NCBI GenBank assembly: GCA_036245525.1
Contig: BTPG01000005.1
Span: 113,702,466 to 113,766,465 of the forward strand
Source: Semisulcospira habei
Lineage: Eukaryota; Mollusca; Gastropoda; Semisulcospiridae
DNA length: 64,000 bases
Reading direction: 5' to 3'
In this document: one piece after another, positions 1 through 10,104 of the stretch
How positions within the stretch are numbered: the stretch's first letter is position 1
Layout of the letters: each line of letters opens with the position of its first letter
Position numbers and translations under genes: made by a program
The notes under the pieces: generated by a model
Told to the model about the DNA's origin: nothing
Seen by the model: only the letters and a program-made list of their open reading frames with translations
The model's database searches: none

Positions 1-96
1 ACCAGTGTGAGTCTCGTAGGCCGATCCTCGTCCAAGAGAACCAAAGTGAATGGCCGCATGAGGTGTGGTCCTGGGGCAAAGGGCGTGTCTCTTCTT

Positions 97-211
<115 letters not shown>

Positions 212-249
212 CTACAGCGAGATGGGATGGAACTACACAGCTCCGACTG

Positions 250-280
250 AAACGTTAGTTATTTGGGTTTAACGCCGAGA
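250..280 (-). mobile_element. 3' tail fragment of a non-LTR element, (TAAC)-type tail
   Basis: The reverse complement reads CGGCGTTAAACCCAAATAAC, the same 3' terminal sequence found at 43002-43033 where it is flanked by a target-site duplication. Only the terminal ~30 bp is present here. Confidence 0.5.
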
Positions 281-331
281 AGGCAACCAAGGCCATCTCA
301 CGGCGGTCCGACTGCTATTTCTTAGCAGGCG

Positions 332-779
332 TTAACCCCTTCTCTGTCACTGGCCGCATATTTTTTTTCTGAAAACTTTGCTCCATTCGACGACCAAAAG
401 CCACAACCGTCCAAGGAACACGGAAACGAATCGGTTTTAGCAAGAGACATAGATCCTGATGGGTCCCTGCAACTGCGGTAAGTTAGTGCAACTGTGGTAA
501 GTTAGTGCAACTGTGGTAAGTTAGTTAGTGCAACTGCGGTAAGTTAGTGTAACTGTGGTAAGTTAGTGCAACTGCGGTAAGTTAGTGCAACTGTGGAAAG
601 TTAGTGCAACTGCGGTAAGTTAGTGCAACTGTGGTAAGTTAGTGCAACTGTGGTAAGTTAGTGCAACTGTGGTAAGTTGGTGCAACTGCGGTAAGTTAGT
701 GCAACTGCGGGGGCCCATGAGGATCTATGTCTCTTGCAGTTGGGTCGTGTTCACTTTTTCTCGGCACTGAAGGGGTTAA
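332..779. mobile_element. HP-A MITE with minisatellite-expanded hairpin loop
   Basis: The unit starts TTAACCCCTTC and ends GAAGGGGTTAA. Hairpin arms lie at about 438-467 (GCAAGAGACATAGATCC) and 706-738 (GGATCTATGTCTCTTGC). The loop between them, only a few bases in other copies, is an array of about 13 units of 19 bp. TTAA plus CCC ends match piggyBac-type transposons; the unit has no coding capacity and is inferred non-autonomous. Confidence 0.85.
468..711. repeat. 19-bp minisatellite in HP-A loop
   Basis: About 13 units of AACTGTGGTAAGTTAGTGC with a C/T variant in the TGTGG/TGCGG position and one unit carrying an extra TTAG. The unit begins in the loop sequence (GCAACTGCGG) of the HP-A hairpin. 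Confidence 0.95.
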
Positions 780-1387
780 TTGTGACCCAGACATGTCTCG
801 TCCATAACCCCACCAGGACGATCCCCTCAATTTAAGGATAAGAATAGGTCGATCTCCGCCAGCCAGAGGCCGATATTAGCAAGAGTCCATCCGGCTGCAG
901 GGGCGGATGAAAGTCTATGCCCCTTGCAGTTCAAATTGGCGAAGATCGTAACCTGGAGGCAATATCTGCACCTCTTACTGAAAGTTTTAGACTCGATTTT
1001 ATTTTTGTTTTCATTCTCAACGGAATCTTTCTTTTAGCCCAGTCAATTCCGCAATTTCAGAAATGTGAGGAGGTTTTGAAAGAGGGAAGTTTTCAAAACT
1101 CAATATCCAGCACGCCTCAAGAACTGGCGGACAGGATCTCAGATTTTCAGAATTCAACTTTCATTTTTCATCAAGGCTTGTGAAAACCTCTAGGCATCTT
1201 GCAGAACAAGATCGGCTCTTGATGTTCTCCAAAGTGTAAGTGTTTTCCTCTTTTTTCCCCCTTTTGGTTGCCACACGGAGCAACGATACAACATACACTC
1301 ATCAGGCCCGTGTCTGAACAAGGAAGGTTTTAGTGTCTGTATAATGCTCCGGGACATTTCATGTGCCGCAAAAACGTGTACATGCTC
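780..1387. other. unassigned non-coding stretch
   Basis: No recognisable gene. A degenerate HP-A hairpin lies at 879-929 (GCAAGAGTCCATCC ... CTATGCCCCTTGC). An 88-residue ORF at 917-1183 has no family features I recognise and starts inside the hairpin remnant. Confidence 0.5.
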
Positions 1388-1441
1388 CTAACACGTTCGA
1401 AACGCGCTGCATTCGGATGCGGCACGTCTCGAATGAGTTAA
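1388..1441. mobile_element. HP-G short palindromic element
   Basis: CTAACACGTTCGAAACG ... GTCTCGAATGAGTTAA; inner arms GCATTCGGATGCGGC. Same termini as copies at 17470 and 48226. TTAA at the right end suggests a TTAA-targeting MITE. Confidence 0.6.
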
Positions 1442-1532
1442 AGTGCTATTTTTTTTTAGAACTTTCTGGGTTGACGTGTCTCCAAATTTACCAAAGAAAC
1501 TCAAATAAGGAATAACAGCTAGCGTCATCTGC

Positions 1533-1670
1533 TGTTAACCCTTTGGCTGTCGGTAGTGCGTTTTGCTGAGGTGTTTCCTACAGCCTTTTACCGTGTATAG
1601 GCCATTTTAGCGTTTCCACGTGAAACGTTATAATGGCCTATGCACGGTATAAGGCGAGCTTTAGACTGTG
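1533..1670. mobile_element. HP-C terminus joined to a second palindrome
   Basis: The left end TTAACCCTTTGGCTGTCGGT is the HP-C terminus. It runs into a different ~70-bp palindrome at about 1589-1660 (ACCGTGTATAGGCCATTTTA ... ATAATGGCCTATGCACGGT) centred on CCACGTGAAACG. No right HP-C end is seen. Confidence 0.6.
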
Positions 1671-2182
1671 CGGGACTACATGATGCTGGCATTGCGCGTA
1701 TTATGTGTAACGACTGGACATTTCGCAACTTACGGTTCGTCTGGTTTCTCTTGCAAAGTGTTCATCTTGGCATCTTTGCTCCGGTCTTGCTGGTTTGTGC
1801 CGCTCTTCACTGCCAGGCTGAAACACGCAGAATGACAATGGCACGATTAATCACGGGTAACAAAAACAAAACCCCACAAACAACAGCAACAAACAGCAAC
1901 AAAAAGGGACAATTTCACTATGATCAAAAACCAAAATACGAAGACTAAACATAAGATATGAATGAATGAACGAAGGAACGAATGAACAGGAAAAACAATG
2001 AATGAATAGATGCATGAATAAATAAATTAATGAACGAAAAACGCACGCACGCATGGATGAATGAATAAACGAATAACGAACGCACGCTCGAACGAAATGG
2101 GCAAAAGAACGAATGAATAAAATAATGATACAGTGCTTAGCGTCTTGTCCGTTCGTCTGGCAGAGGGAGGCAGTGCGTGTTA
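1671..2182. other. unassigned stretch with degenerate tetranucleotide repeat
   Basis: Nothing recognised to 1955. From about 1955 to 2125 the sequence is an imperfect GAAT/GAAC tetranucleotide repeat. The ORFs across it have no family features. Confidence 0.5.
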
Positions 2183-2306
2183 GTTCAAGGGTGGTGCCAG
2201 AATAGCTTGGCGCCTGAGGCGCCAAACTATTCTGGCACAACCCTTGAACTAAAACAGTTGATCTATCCGATATAGCACAACCCTTGAACGAAAACAGTTG
2301 ATCTAT
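2183..2306. mobile_element. HP-D palindromic element, variant
   Basis: GTTCAAGGGTGGTGCCAGAA, then GCTTGGCGCCTGAGGCGCCA and the inverted arm. The last part (ACAACCCTTGAACNAAAACAG) is repeated once more in tandem downstream. Confidence 0.7.
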
Positions 2307-2317
2307 CTCCTAAGCTG

Positions 2318-2524
2318 TAATAATAATAATAATAATAAGCGCATTAAATAGGCGCTTTATCCCAATTGAAAATCGGCTCAAAGCGCCGCCGCGAACTGAA
2401 CCCAACAAGCACGCTCACGTGAATCACGCGCATTCACTCACACACTTTACGTAAACACAGAACATTCACGTGGTGCTAAGGGCAAGCTCAAGCGAGCTAC
2501 TGAAGTTTTTGGAAATTCAAAATC
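2318..2524 (-). mobile_element. R2-type retroposon with (ATT)n tail
   Basis: The reverse complement matches 52013-52215 over about 190 bp and ends in GATAAAGCGCCTATTTAA followed by an (ATT)n tail at 2318-2338. No ORF is present, so it is a SINE or a 5'-truncated LINE 3' end. Shared landmarks include CAGTTCGCGGCGGCGCTTTG. Confidence 0.75.
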
Positions 2525-2857
2525 GTTTGTATTTGAAATTTGATTAAGTGGGCTGAAGCTGATACCAAAGCCTTCATAGGACAATAAACACATTTTACAC
2601 AGGCCTCAGGATGTAATGGGTTAATTTGTGTAGAAAACAACAGAAATGGAACAATATAGAGCAACGTACGTTAACAGAACAAAACAATCGCGATAAAACT
2701 GTCTGACAACAACAAACTGTGAGGAAGGTGTACTTATCTAATCAATAACTTTGAACACTCTATGATACTTTAGGATATGATCTATCTAGTTTGATAGGCT
2801 TATGCTGAGACTTATTGGATATAGTCGGGGATTTCGTGTTTAGTGTATCTTACAATA
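2525..2857. other. unassigned AT-rich stretch
   Basis: I see no ORF of note, no repeat family and no palindrome in this interval. Confidence 0.4.
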
Positions 2858-2912
2858 GTGTCCCTCTAATTATGACATCACGATCCAAGGGCTCGTGATG
2901 TCATTATTAGGG
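2858..2912. repeat. imperfect palindrome
   Basis: TCCCTCTAATTATGACATCA paired with TGATGTCATTATTAGGGAGG around a ~9-base centre. Only copy seen in the window. Confidence 0.7.
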
Positions 2913-3115
2913 AGGGAGGGAATAAAGAGAGGGTTTGGGGCTCAGACTGGCTATTACATTTTAGAGTCCCTCGGCACTATTAAGTGATCAGGGAATGGGT
3001 CTCACGAACAGCATGGCTTTTTGCGGCTTGAGTACAGCAGAACCCGTTTTGAGCAACAAACACGAAAAAAAGACAGGTCGCTCTCTGAACATAAGTATTG
3101 AAGGGCAAAAAAATG

Positions 3116-3185
3116 TCACCTGTCATTAAAGACCATCATTCAGCTGGCTACAGCCAGCTGAATGATGGTCTTTAATGACAGGTGA
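3116..3185. mobile_element. HP-F perfect 70-bp palindrome
   Basis: Two 34-base arms (TCACCTGTCATTAAAGACCA ... and its inverse) match perfectly around a 2-base centre. A diverged second copy is at about 39885-39965. Both are followed by ATCTCTCATAAGGG, so the unit extends past the hairpin. Confidence 0.85.
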
Positions 3186-3429
3186 TCTCTCATAAGGGCG
3201 GTCGCTCCAGGACAGCTGATGGCATTTTGTCTTCCCACGCGGCCGGTGTATGATATTGATCCATGCCTCATATGCACTGGACGTGTACAAGTTGACATTC
3301 TCCATAGACATTTTTGGCTCCCATTACGGGGAAAACCCTGTCTCGCTATCTCGCTGATCGCCAGACAAAAAGCTGCTGCCATCAGTGATATTTAGCGACT
3401 TGCTGTTCCGGGCCAAAAGGGAAAACACG

Positions 3430-3493
3430 AAATAAGTAAATAAATAAATAGTTTATTTAATAATAAATGAACAAATAATAAATTAATAATTTA

Positions 3494-3561
<68 letters not shown>

Positions 3562-3570
3562 AATAATTTT
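3430..3570. repeat. (TAA)n microsatellite and A/T-rich flank
   Basis: About 19 TAA repeats at 3495-3555 inside a longer TAAA/TAA-rich stretch. Confidence 0.95.
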
Positions 3571-3945
3571 TTTAAAAATCACCAGAACACATACATCGCC
3601 ATCAGCAAATGGGTCCTGATCTGTGATTTTGGATCTATAAACAAAAACACGCATACTAACACTCTGTTGTGTCAGAAACAGATAAAAATATTGATAGTTT
3701 CCATGCAGCAAGAGGCAATATTCTCACGAGGCCCTGCAGCCTGCAGAATCTGTGCGCTCTGGCGCTTGAGCCTGAGAGCAAGTACCTGCAGTTGGCGTGC
3801 CCAGCGTCCGCGCATGCCCGACGCGCATGCTCCCGCCGGGTGTTCGCACATTTGAATAATTGATATGTGTGACAAAGCAGCAAATTCAATCAAACGTGGC
3901 ATGCGATGTTTGCACGAGCAGCGGCCAATCTGCATGGAGCATCTC
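3571..3945. other. unassigned non-coding stretch
   Basis: Several overlapping ORFs of 60-90 codons on both strands occur, none with recognisable features. No repeat family seen. Confidence 0.4.
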
Positions 3946-3949
3946 CTTC

Positions 3950-4048
3950 GGCAAAAGCTCTGTTGGTCGACATCGGACGCTTATGGCCCGCGCACATCCG
4001 TGCGGCGCGGGCCATCATCGTCTGACGTCCACCAACAGATCTTTTGCT
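3950..4048. mobile_element. HP-B palindromic element
   Basis: CGGCAAAAGCTCTGTTGGTC ... inner GGCCCGCGCAC/GTGCGGCGCGGGCC ... CAACAGATCTTTTGC. Imperfect outer arms, GC-rich inner arms. Confidence 0.7.
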
Positions 4049-4395
4049 TCCTTTGTCTTCCACAGTCAGACGTGACATGTATGGCCTTCTTTTTTCTTTT
4101 TCTTAAGGGCTCTGTGAACAGAATATCGCCTGAAACTTGAAGAATGCAAAGTTCGTTTATAGCGGAGTCAGATGCTATTTTTGTTGTTGTTTGCTTGAAA
4201 AGGAAGATTGCCTGGTTTTCACAGAAAATAGACTTCTGAGTATCCAAACTATGTGCTCTGGTGTGTGATATTGGACCTAGAGCCGTATGCCGTAAAGTCG
4301 AAACACGGACCAAATGACAAGACCAGAACAAGTATGAGCATGAAATGGAAAAGCCCCTACTGAACGTCCGTGTTATATAATCAATTAACCCAAAC

Positions 4396-4494
4396 ACCCA
4401 CCCACCCACCCACCAGCCAACCCATCCATCCATTTATCCATCCATCCACCCACCCAGTCCACCCACCTATCCATCCAACCATCCATCCATCCCC
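4396..4494. repeat. (CCAT/CCAC)n tetranucleotide repeat
   Basis: Imperfect CCAC, CCAT and ATCC repeats. Proline/histidine-rich and tryptophan/glycine-rich ORFs over it are artefacts. Confidence 0.95.
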
Positions 4495-4495
4495 G

Positions 4496-4595
4496 ATACG
4501 CAAAGGCCATCTTGCCGAAGTCGGCCTCAGTGGGCCTGCGCAAGATTGTACGCAGGCCCACTGCAGCCGAGTTCGGCAATATAGCCCTTTGCGTA
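4496..4595. mobile_element. HP-B palindromic element
   Basis: TACGCAAAGGCCATCTTGCC ... GTGGGCCTGCGCAAGATTGTACGCAGGCCCAC ... CCCTTTGCGTA is present as two outer arms and a strong inner hairpin (pieces written here in order, not a full arm). Confidence 0.75.
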
Positions 4596-4659
4596 CTGTT
4601 TCCATCGATCCATCCGTTTTGTATCTCGTCCGACAACCTATTGCGCACTGGAGTATGTA

Positions 4660-4780
4660 ACGGGCAAGCAAGAATCTTATTACCGGTCTTTATGGCTATA
4701 GCTAATTTTGGGAGCGTGAAGGAGGGTGATTTTGGGAGCGTGAAGGAGGGGACAGGCGGGACATTCAATAAGTACCGGAC
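4660..4780. repeat. dispersed repeat, also at 5650-5730
   Basis: GGCTATAGCTAATTTTGGGA and GCGTGAAGGAGGGGACAGGC recur at 5650-5730 with ~85-90% identity by eye. Here an internal 24-bp segment (TTTTGGGAGCGTGAAGGAGG) is duplicated. Nature unknown. Confidence 0.6.
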
Positions 4781-5055
4781 ATCAAAAGATCACACAAACA
4801 AGCAGGAGAGAAATGGTGGGATTTCCCACCCCGCCATCGATCCTTCCGACCCTTGAAGAAATACAACCCCTTCAGCCCCATCGGGAGCTGCGGAAAACTG
4901 ATTAATTATGACAGCTCAAGGCAAGCGTAAGATTAATACTAGCTAATCAGGCACCAAAGTGGGCCACCCTATCGTGACCGCCCCGTCTCCCGTGACTTAA
5001 CAAAAGTGACGCCCAGCATGTAGAGCTATTCCGGCACTAAGCATAGAGTTGTCTC

Positions 5056-5109
5056 AGTGCGCAAAGGCCACCGGGCCGGCATCGGCCCAATAGCCTTTTG
5101 CGTGATGGG
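5056..5109. mobile_element. HP-B short or deleted copy
   Basis: CAGTGCGCAAAGGCCACCGG and CGGCCCAATAGCCTTTTGCG form the outer arms; the inner hairpin is missing. Confidence 0.65.
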
Positions 5110-5189
5110 ATCGTGTTTGACCCATTTCCCGCGAAATGCAAATAACGAATTCGGTCCGGGCTGTCACACTTCATCGACCATGATGGTTC

Positions 5190-5335
5190 ATAGACGTTAA
5201 ACGTTTAGGGTTTATAGTCTTTCGTTCACCACGAAGGTGATTTCAAATTCACGGCACCGAAAAGGGTCTGTACAAATTTTGACCCCAGCTGGGTTCGAGC
5301 CCGCGACCAACTGAGCTGCCCAACTCGGCACGATG
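5190..5335 (-). mobile_element. tRNA-derived SINE, shortened head
   Basis: On the minus strand GGCAGCTCAGTTGGTCGCGG resembles an A box and GGGCTCGAACCC a B box, placed closer together than in a tRNA, so part of the head is deleted. The body continues GGGGTCAAAATTTGTAC and ends CCCTAAACGTTTAACG, matching the SINE at 27508-27612. Confidence 0.7.
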
Positions 5336-5450
5336 GTTATGGGTGAAACGAGACTGAACAGCATGGCGCTTCATGGCACCAAGCTATTTTGGTCCTCACC
5401 CTTAGACTATCATGGTCGACCTGTCTCCTGAACTGTGATGCAGTTTTCGA
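5336..5450. mobile_element. HP-D palindromic element, diverged
   Basis: GGCGCTTCATGGCACCAAGC, then CACCCTTAGACTATCATGGT and CGACCTGTCTCCTG. Arms are diverged but the order of HP-D blocks is kept. Confidence 0.55.
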
Positions 5451-6217
5451 ACGGCAACTCACACATTTGGGAATTTTGGATCAATTCGACAAATTTCGGC
5501 GCAGGAACCGGAAACAGGCCAGCGCCATGAGGCCACTGTTGACCCTGTACTTTTAGTTCACTTCTGGAGTTTTCGAAATCGTTTAGACGACGTGAGTCAT
5601 CACGTCGTCAAAATAATTAAGGTCTGTGATTTTGGACCTTACGGCTGCAAGAATCGTATAACCGGTCGTTTTGGCTATAGCTGATTTGGGAGCGTAAAGG
5701 AGGGGACAGGCGGGAAATTCCATAAGTCAGCTACAATATTGATAGACTAATACCGGGGGCTTGCGCGCGGGCTGCAAACCATAAGGTCCAACATTACAGA
5801 CCAGCACACTTACGTTCCTACATCCAAAGACAAGACATACTTCACTGTCCAACCAGTGACTGGCGTTTACACAATTTGGCTGCGAGTGTTACTGATAAAA
5901 GACCCAGGGTGGACATCGAACAGCAGTTTTGCGGGAGAAATTAAGGTCTGAAACTAGCCTAAAACTAAGGACAAGACACACTCCACAGTTGAAGCGTTGA
6001 CCAGCGTTCATAAAACGGCAGCAAGTGTTCCTGACCACACAACAACAAAATAAATACAACTAAAATAAACCGGAATCGACATGAAAGATGAGTTTTGGGG
6101 AGAAAGGTCTGAAACTAGGAACATCCCTGTGCGTGCTGTGAATGGGTCGATGTACAATATTGATGGACTAATGCCGGGGGATTATTTAGGTGTAATGTCG
6201 TAAACTAGGGAATTCCT
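5451..6217. other. unassigned stretch with local repeats
   Basis: Contains the 5650-5730 repeat. TGATRGACTAATRCCGGGGG occurs at about 5738 and again near 6160. GGTCTGAAACTAGG is seen twice. No coding region recognised. Confidence 0.45.
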
Positions 6218-6360
6218 CTCAGTACCGTGGCCTGGTTTTACCCACTAAGCAAAAAATTAAAGTACGGAAATCCTGTGAGTACCGTGGCCTGGTTTTACCC
6301 ACTAAGCAAAAAATGAAAGTACGGAAATCCTGTGAGTACTGTGAACTGGTTTTACCCACT
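6218..6360. repeat. ~60-bp tandem repeat, 2.5 units
   Basis: GTACCGTGGCCTGGTTTTAC and CCACTAAGCAAAAAATNAAA recur about every 60 bases. The last unit runs into the HP-B element at 6355, so the array may have grown from its flank. Confidence 0.85.
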
Positions 6361-6468
6361 AAGCAAATGGTCGATGGGCCGTCGTCAGACGCAGTTCGGC
6401 CCGCGCACAAACGTGCGCGGGCCGACTGCGGCTGACGTCGGCCCGAGGACCTTTTTGCTGACTGGGTC
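6355..6468. mobile_element. HP-B palindromic element, well preserved
   Basis: Begins CACTAAGCAAATGGTCGATG and ends GAGGACCTTTTTGCTGACTGGG. Inner hairpin GGCCCGCGCAC/GTGCGCGGGCC. One of the best copies for defining HP-B. Confidence 0.85.
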
Positions 6469-6608
6469 ATTGAAAAACTGACGGGGTTGAGACACTTATC
6501 CTCCAGCCGAACATGTGATGAAGGGTGCTCTGGGTGAAGGGTAGTTTTAGCATTGCATCAAAGTGGTGTACACATGTATGTTCATCTATACGGTTGGTTG
6601 TACACTGC

Positions 6609-6827
6609 TTAACCCCTTCACTGCCGAGAATATTGAACGCAACCCAACTGCAAGAGGCATAGATCCTCATGAGCCCCCGCAGTCGCCGCGGGGGCTCATG
6701 AGGATCTATGCCTCTTGCTGAGACCAATTTGTATCCCTATTTCTTGGAGTGGTTGTGACTTCGGGTCGCTGAAAGAACACACGATTTCAGAAACAAAATG
6801 CACGTACAGTAGCAGGGCAGGGGTTAA
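6609..6827. mobile_element. HP-A MITE, full-length reference copy
   Basis: TTAACCCCTTCACTGCCGAG at the left and GCAGGGCAGGGGTTAA at the right give matched TTAA ends. The hairpin has perfect 31-base arms at 6650-6680 and 6688-6718 with a 7-base loop. The sequence between hairpin and right end is not palindromic. TTAA flanks fit a piggyBac-type MITE; the family assignment is inferred from ends only. Confidence 0.9.
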
Positions 6828-6828
6828 T

Positions 6829-7738
6829 GCCGCGACAGCGACAAGACTTTCCCTACACGACGTGGGAGATCTGTGCATAATGATCATACGACAAGACTTT
6901 CCCTACACGACGTGGGAGATCTGTGCATAATGATCATACGACAAGACTTTCCCTACACGACGTGGGAGATCTGTGCATAATGATCATACGACAAGACTTT
7001 CCCTACACGACGTGGGTGATCTGTGCATAATGATCAAACGACAAGACTTTCCCTACACGACGTGGGAGATCTGTGCATAATGATCATAGGACAAGACTTT
7101 CCCTACACGACGTGGGAGATCTGTGCATAATGATCATACGACAAGACTTTCCCTACACGACGTGGGAGATCTGTGCATAATGATCAAACGACAAGACTTT
7201 CCCTACACGACGTGGGAGATCTGTGCATAATGATAATACGACAAGACTTTCCCTACACGACGTGGGAGATCTGTGCATAATGATCATACGACAAGACTTT
7301 CCCTACACGACGTGGGAGATCTGTGCATAATGATAATACGACAAGACTTTCCCTACACGACGTGGGAGATCTGTGCATAATGATCATACGACAAGACTTT
7401 CCCTAAACGACGTGGGAGATCTGTGCATAATGATCATACGACAAGACTTTCCCTACACGACGTGGGAGATCTGTGCATAATGATAATACGACAAGACTTT
7501 CCCTACACGACCTGGGAGATCTGTGCATAATGATCATACGACAAGACTTTCCCTACACGACGTGGGAGATCTGTGCATAATGATCATACGACAAGACTTT
7601 CACTACACGACCTGGGAGATCTGTGCATAATGATCATACGACAAGACTTTCCCTACACGACGTGGGAGATCTGTGCATAATGATCATACGACAAGACTTT
7701 CCCTACACGACGTGGGAGATCTGTGCATAATGATCATG
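6829..7738. repeat. 50-bp satellite, 18 units
   Basis: Units of exactly 50 bp from 6841 (ACAAGACTTTCCCTACACGA ... CTGTGCATAATGATCAT) are nearly identical, with only scattered single changes. It starts two bases after the right TTAA of the HP-A copy. The leader GACAGCGACAAGACTTTC resembles the R1 retroposon sequence GACAGCAACAAGACTTTC, a possible seed. Confidence 0.97.
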
Positions 7739-7951
7739 CGCCGCCACAGGGCTTACGGACTGGGCTGTCATAAAGCACTAGCCTCAGCACTGTCACCAAT
7801 TACCGTCCATAATCTAGATCTTCACGAACGCCGACATGCTCGTCATTCACAGACCTAAGTCAACCAGTACGGTCAGTAGATGCTTCAAGTTATCTCGATA
7901 TGCGGCCACACAACATGGTGGAAAACCCGAACGCGAAACATCCAACAGCTA

Positions 7952-8019
7952 GCAAGAGGCATAGATTTTCATGAGCCCCATCAGGGTGTAGGGGCTCATG
8001 AGAATCGATGGCTCTTTCT
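7952..8019. mobile_element. HP-A hairpin
   Basis: GCAAGAGGCATAGATTTTCA / TGAGAATCGATGGCTCTTTC around CCCCATCAGGGTGTAGGGG. Outer TTAA ends not visible. Confidence 0.8.
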
Positions 8020-8268
8020 GACTCTGTGTTACCTCTGTGAAGTTATGCAGAGTGCATCGTACGCTCGGCTACCCACCGTGAATAATGGTGAGCGGAAACT
8101 GTTCAACCGTTCGTAAACTGATGGGTCTAGACAGTCTAAAAAAATAAGACACGTCAACCTCACTATACCGCAATACCTGGAAGCAATTGAGTCTGACCGC
8201 ATTGTTCAGTTGTTTGTGTTCTGTGGTGCTGAGCTAACATATGATTGTTATGAAAGAAACAACAATCA

Positions 8269-8350
8269 GGAAGCAAATAGTCCTCTGGCCGATGTCAGCC
8301 TTAACTTAACAGCCAGTTCAGGCTGACGTCGGCCAGAGGACCTTTTGCTC
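8269..8350. mobile_element. HP-B palindromic element
   Basis: AGCAAATAGTCCTCTGGCCG ... CGGCCAGAGGACCTTTTGCT with inner GATGTCAGCC/GGCTGACGTC. Confidence 0.8.
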
Positions 8351-9045
8351 GTACGGTATCGACTTGGGAGCTCACGGATCTGATCGCGTTATATCCGAGT
8401 TCGCGATATTCTGATGCGCGTAACACTGAGGCTGACGAAAAAAACAGATTGACAATGATTCTCAGTAATGCTTACAAAGCCCAGCAAGCTGCATGGGTTT
8501 ACGAGGATCATGTGGTATAGAAGCGCTTTATCGAAGATCCTTACATAATTGCGGTCCATCTGCCACATGCATAAATCTATAGCGCACCACCATCAACTTA
8601 AATGCTCACAACGACGTATTTCTTCAACAGGCGTCATTTATATCTGCATTTCTGACATGCCGGGCGTAAATCCTCATCATATCATCCTCGTCTTAACGAC
8701 ATATTCACTTAGCAGACGAAATTTATATTTGTGTTCCTCACAAGGCCGGCTTAAACCCTCATCATTGCAACACAAAGACGTATTAATTAAACAGGCGTCA
8801 TTTAGTGTCGGCAGGCTTTCATAGCTCCTGCTTCCAGCCCTCAGCGCCTATAAATAGATGGATATAATACAATTTAAGTCTGTGATCCTCAACAACGGGC
8901 ATTCAGTCTTCGATGTCAACAATTCACAAGAGATGAAACGAGATGTGTTTTTCACGGGGCTTTGCCACAGACAGTAGAAACCTTAATAGTGTTGCTCTGC
9001 GCTGGTCAATCATTGAAACATCTTTAACCCAGCCCCTTACACCTG
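8351..9045. other. unassigned non-coding stretch
   Basis: A 91-codon ORF at 8549-8824 is unrecognised. An ~85-base unit with CGTATTTCTTCAACAGGCGT / CGACATATTCACTTAGCAGA / GACGTATTAATTAAACAGGC suggests a diverged tandem repeat at about 8600-8800. Confidence 0.4.
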
Positions 9046-9188
9046 CATGAGCCATAGATTCTCATGAGCCCCTGCACGAGTAGTGTTTTTTATTTCTCTT
9101 GGTTTTCTATCAAGACACTACGAGCTTCTACGGTATTATTCTGCCTCAGTGAGTTATCGATGAATCCCTCAACTACACCGTTCCATCT

Positions 9189-9254
9189 GCAAGAATCATA
9201 GATTCTCAAGAGTCCCTGCTGACGTAGAGGCTCATGAGAATCTATGCCTCTTGC
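9189..9254. mobile_element. HP-A hairpin
   Basis: GCAAGAATCATAGATTCTCA / TGAGAATCTATGCCTCTTGC. A half copy (CATAGATTCTCATGAGCC) lies at 9049-9084. Confidence 0.75.
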
Positions 9255-9483
9255 TAGCATTATTTTGTAGGTTCCTCCGTGGAAGTCACTGGGGTTTACC
9301 TGCGCGACTGAGGTGATTGTAACTATGGTAATACATTGTGGAACTAGGCGGGGCTAAAGCCAAGCTTCGCAGGAGGAGATCGACATTATTTTGGAGAGTA
9401 AGTGACTAAACGAGGGCAATGACTTGTACCAGCGGAGAACGCAGTGATATGGACGCCGACCTTACAATGCTGCTGATTAGTGC

Positions 9484-9793
9484 TGATTGATTGATTGATT
9501 AGTTCCGTGTTTAACGTCCACGGCACCGGAGTGACAATGGACGGCCCTGACGGGCGGGTTATGGGGGGACAGGGAAATCTATTGCCTATGGAGTACGACC
9601 TGAACACTGATCAACTCAGGCGCACTCCAAATATGCCACTTTGATTTACCAGGACCTTTCAACTGACATGCTATTGAACAAATCCGTTTTTCCCCTGGAT
9701 TGCGAGTCCAGCTTCCGGGGCCGGGACGAGATTCGAACCCACGACCCGGCGATCGTGTGATTAGTGTTGCAAACCGTGCCACCTTTATACACA
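9484..9793 (-). mobile_element. SINE with tRNA-like head and (AATC)n tail
   Basis: On the minus strand the 5' part carries GTGGGTTCGAATCTCGTCCC, a good pol III B box; the A box is weak. The element ends GTTAAACACGGAACTAATCAATCAATC, written as GTTAAACACGGAAC plus an (AATC) tail. Its tail resembles the (ATCA)n tail of R1, which suggests mobilisation by the same LINE. Confidence 0.7.
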
Positions 9794-9871
9794 AAAAAAT
9801 GTAGGTCAAAAGGGGAAACAACCGCAGACTACTGTAACACGGCAAAAAGACTGTAAACACAGACAAACAAA

Positions 9872-9874
9872 CAA

Positions 9875-9906
<32 letters not shown>

Positions 9907-9916
9907 GGGGGGGGGG
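9872..9916. repeat. poly(A)/poly(G) homopolymer junction
   Basis: A run of A followed directly by a run of G. Length is likely to be unreliable in any assembly. Confidence 0.9.
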
Positions 9917-10104
9917 AAAGAAGTGTAAATGACAAAGAACTGAATGAGCGACTAAGAATGGACCTCGTGCCAACAGAGCAACAACAAAGACGAAACATAT
10001 GATCATACAAAGAGAAAATTCGAGGCATGTCGAGTACAAAGCAACATACAGGCAAAACGCCAAAGACTTTCCTGACCTTTCTCACCGAAGACTTATAATT
10101 CCGG

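Noticed and set aside
917..1183. 88-codon ORF as a small gene
   Set aside because: It begins inside an HP-A remnant and shows nothing recognisable.
6841..7738. CRISPR-like direct repeat array
   Set aside because: Repeats are contiguous with no unique spacers and the context is animal; it is a satellite.
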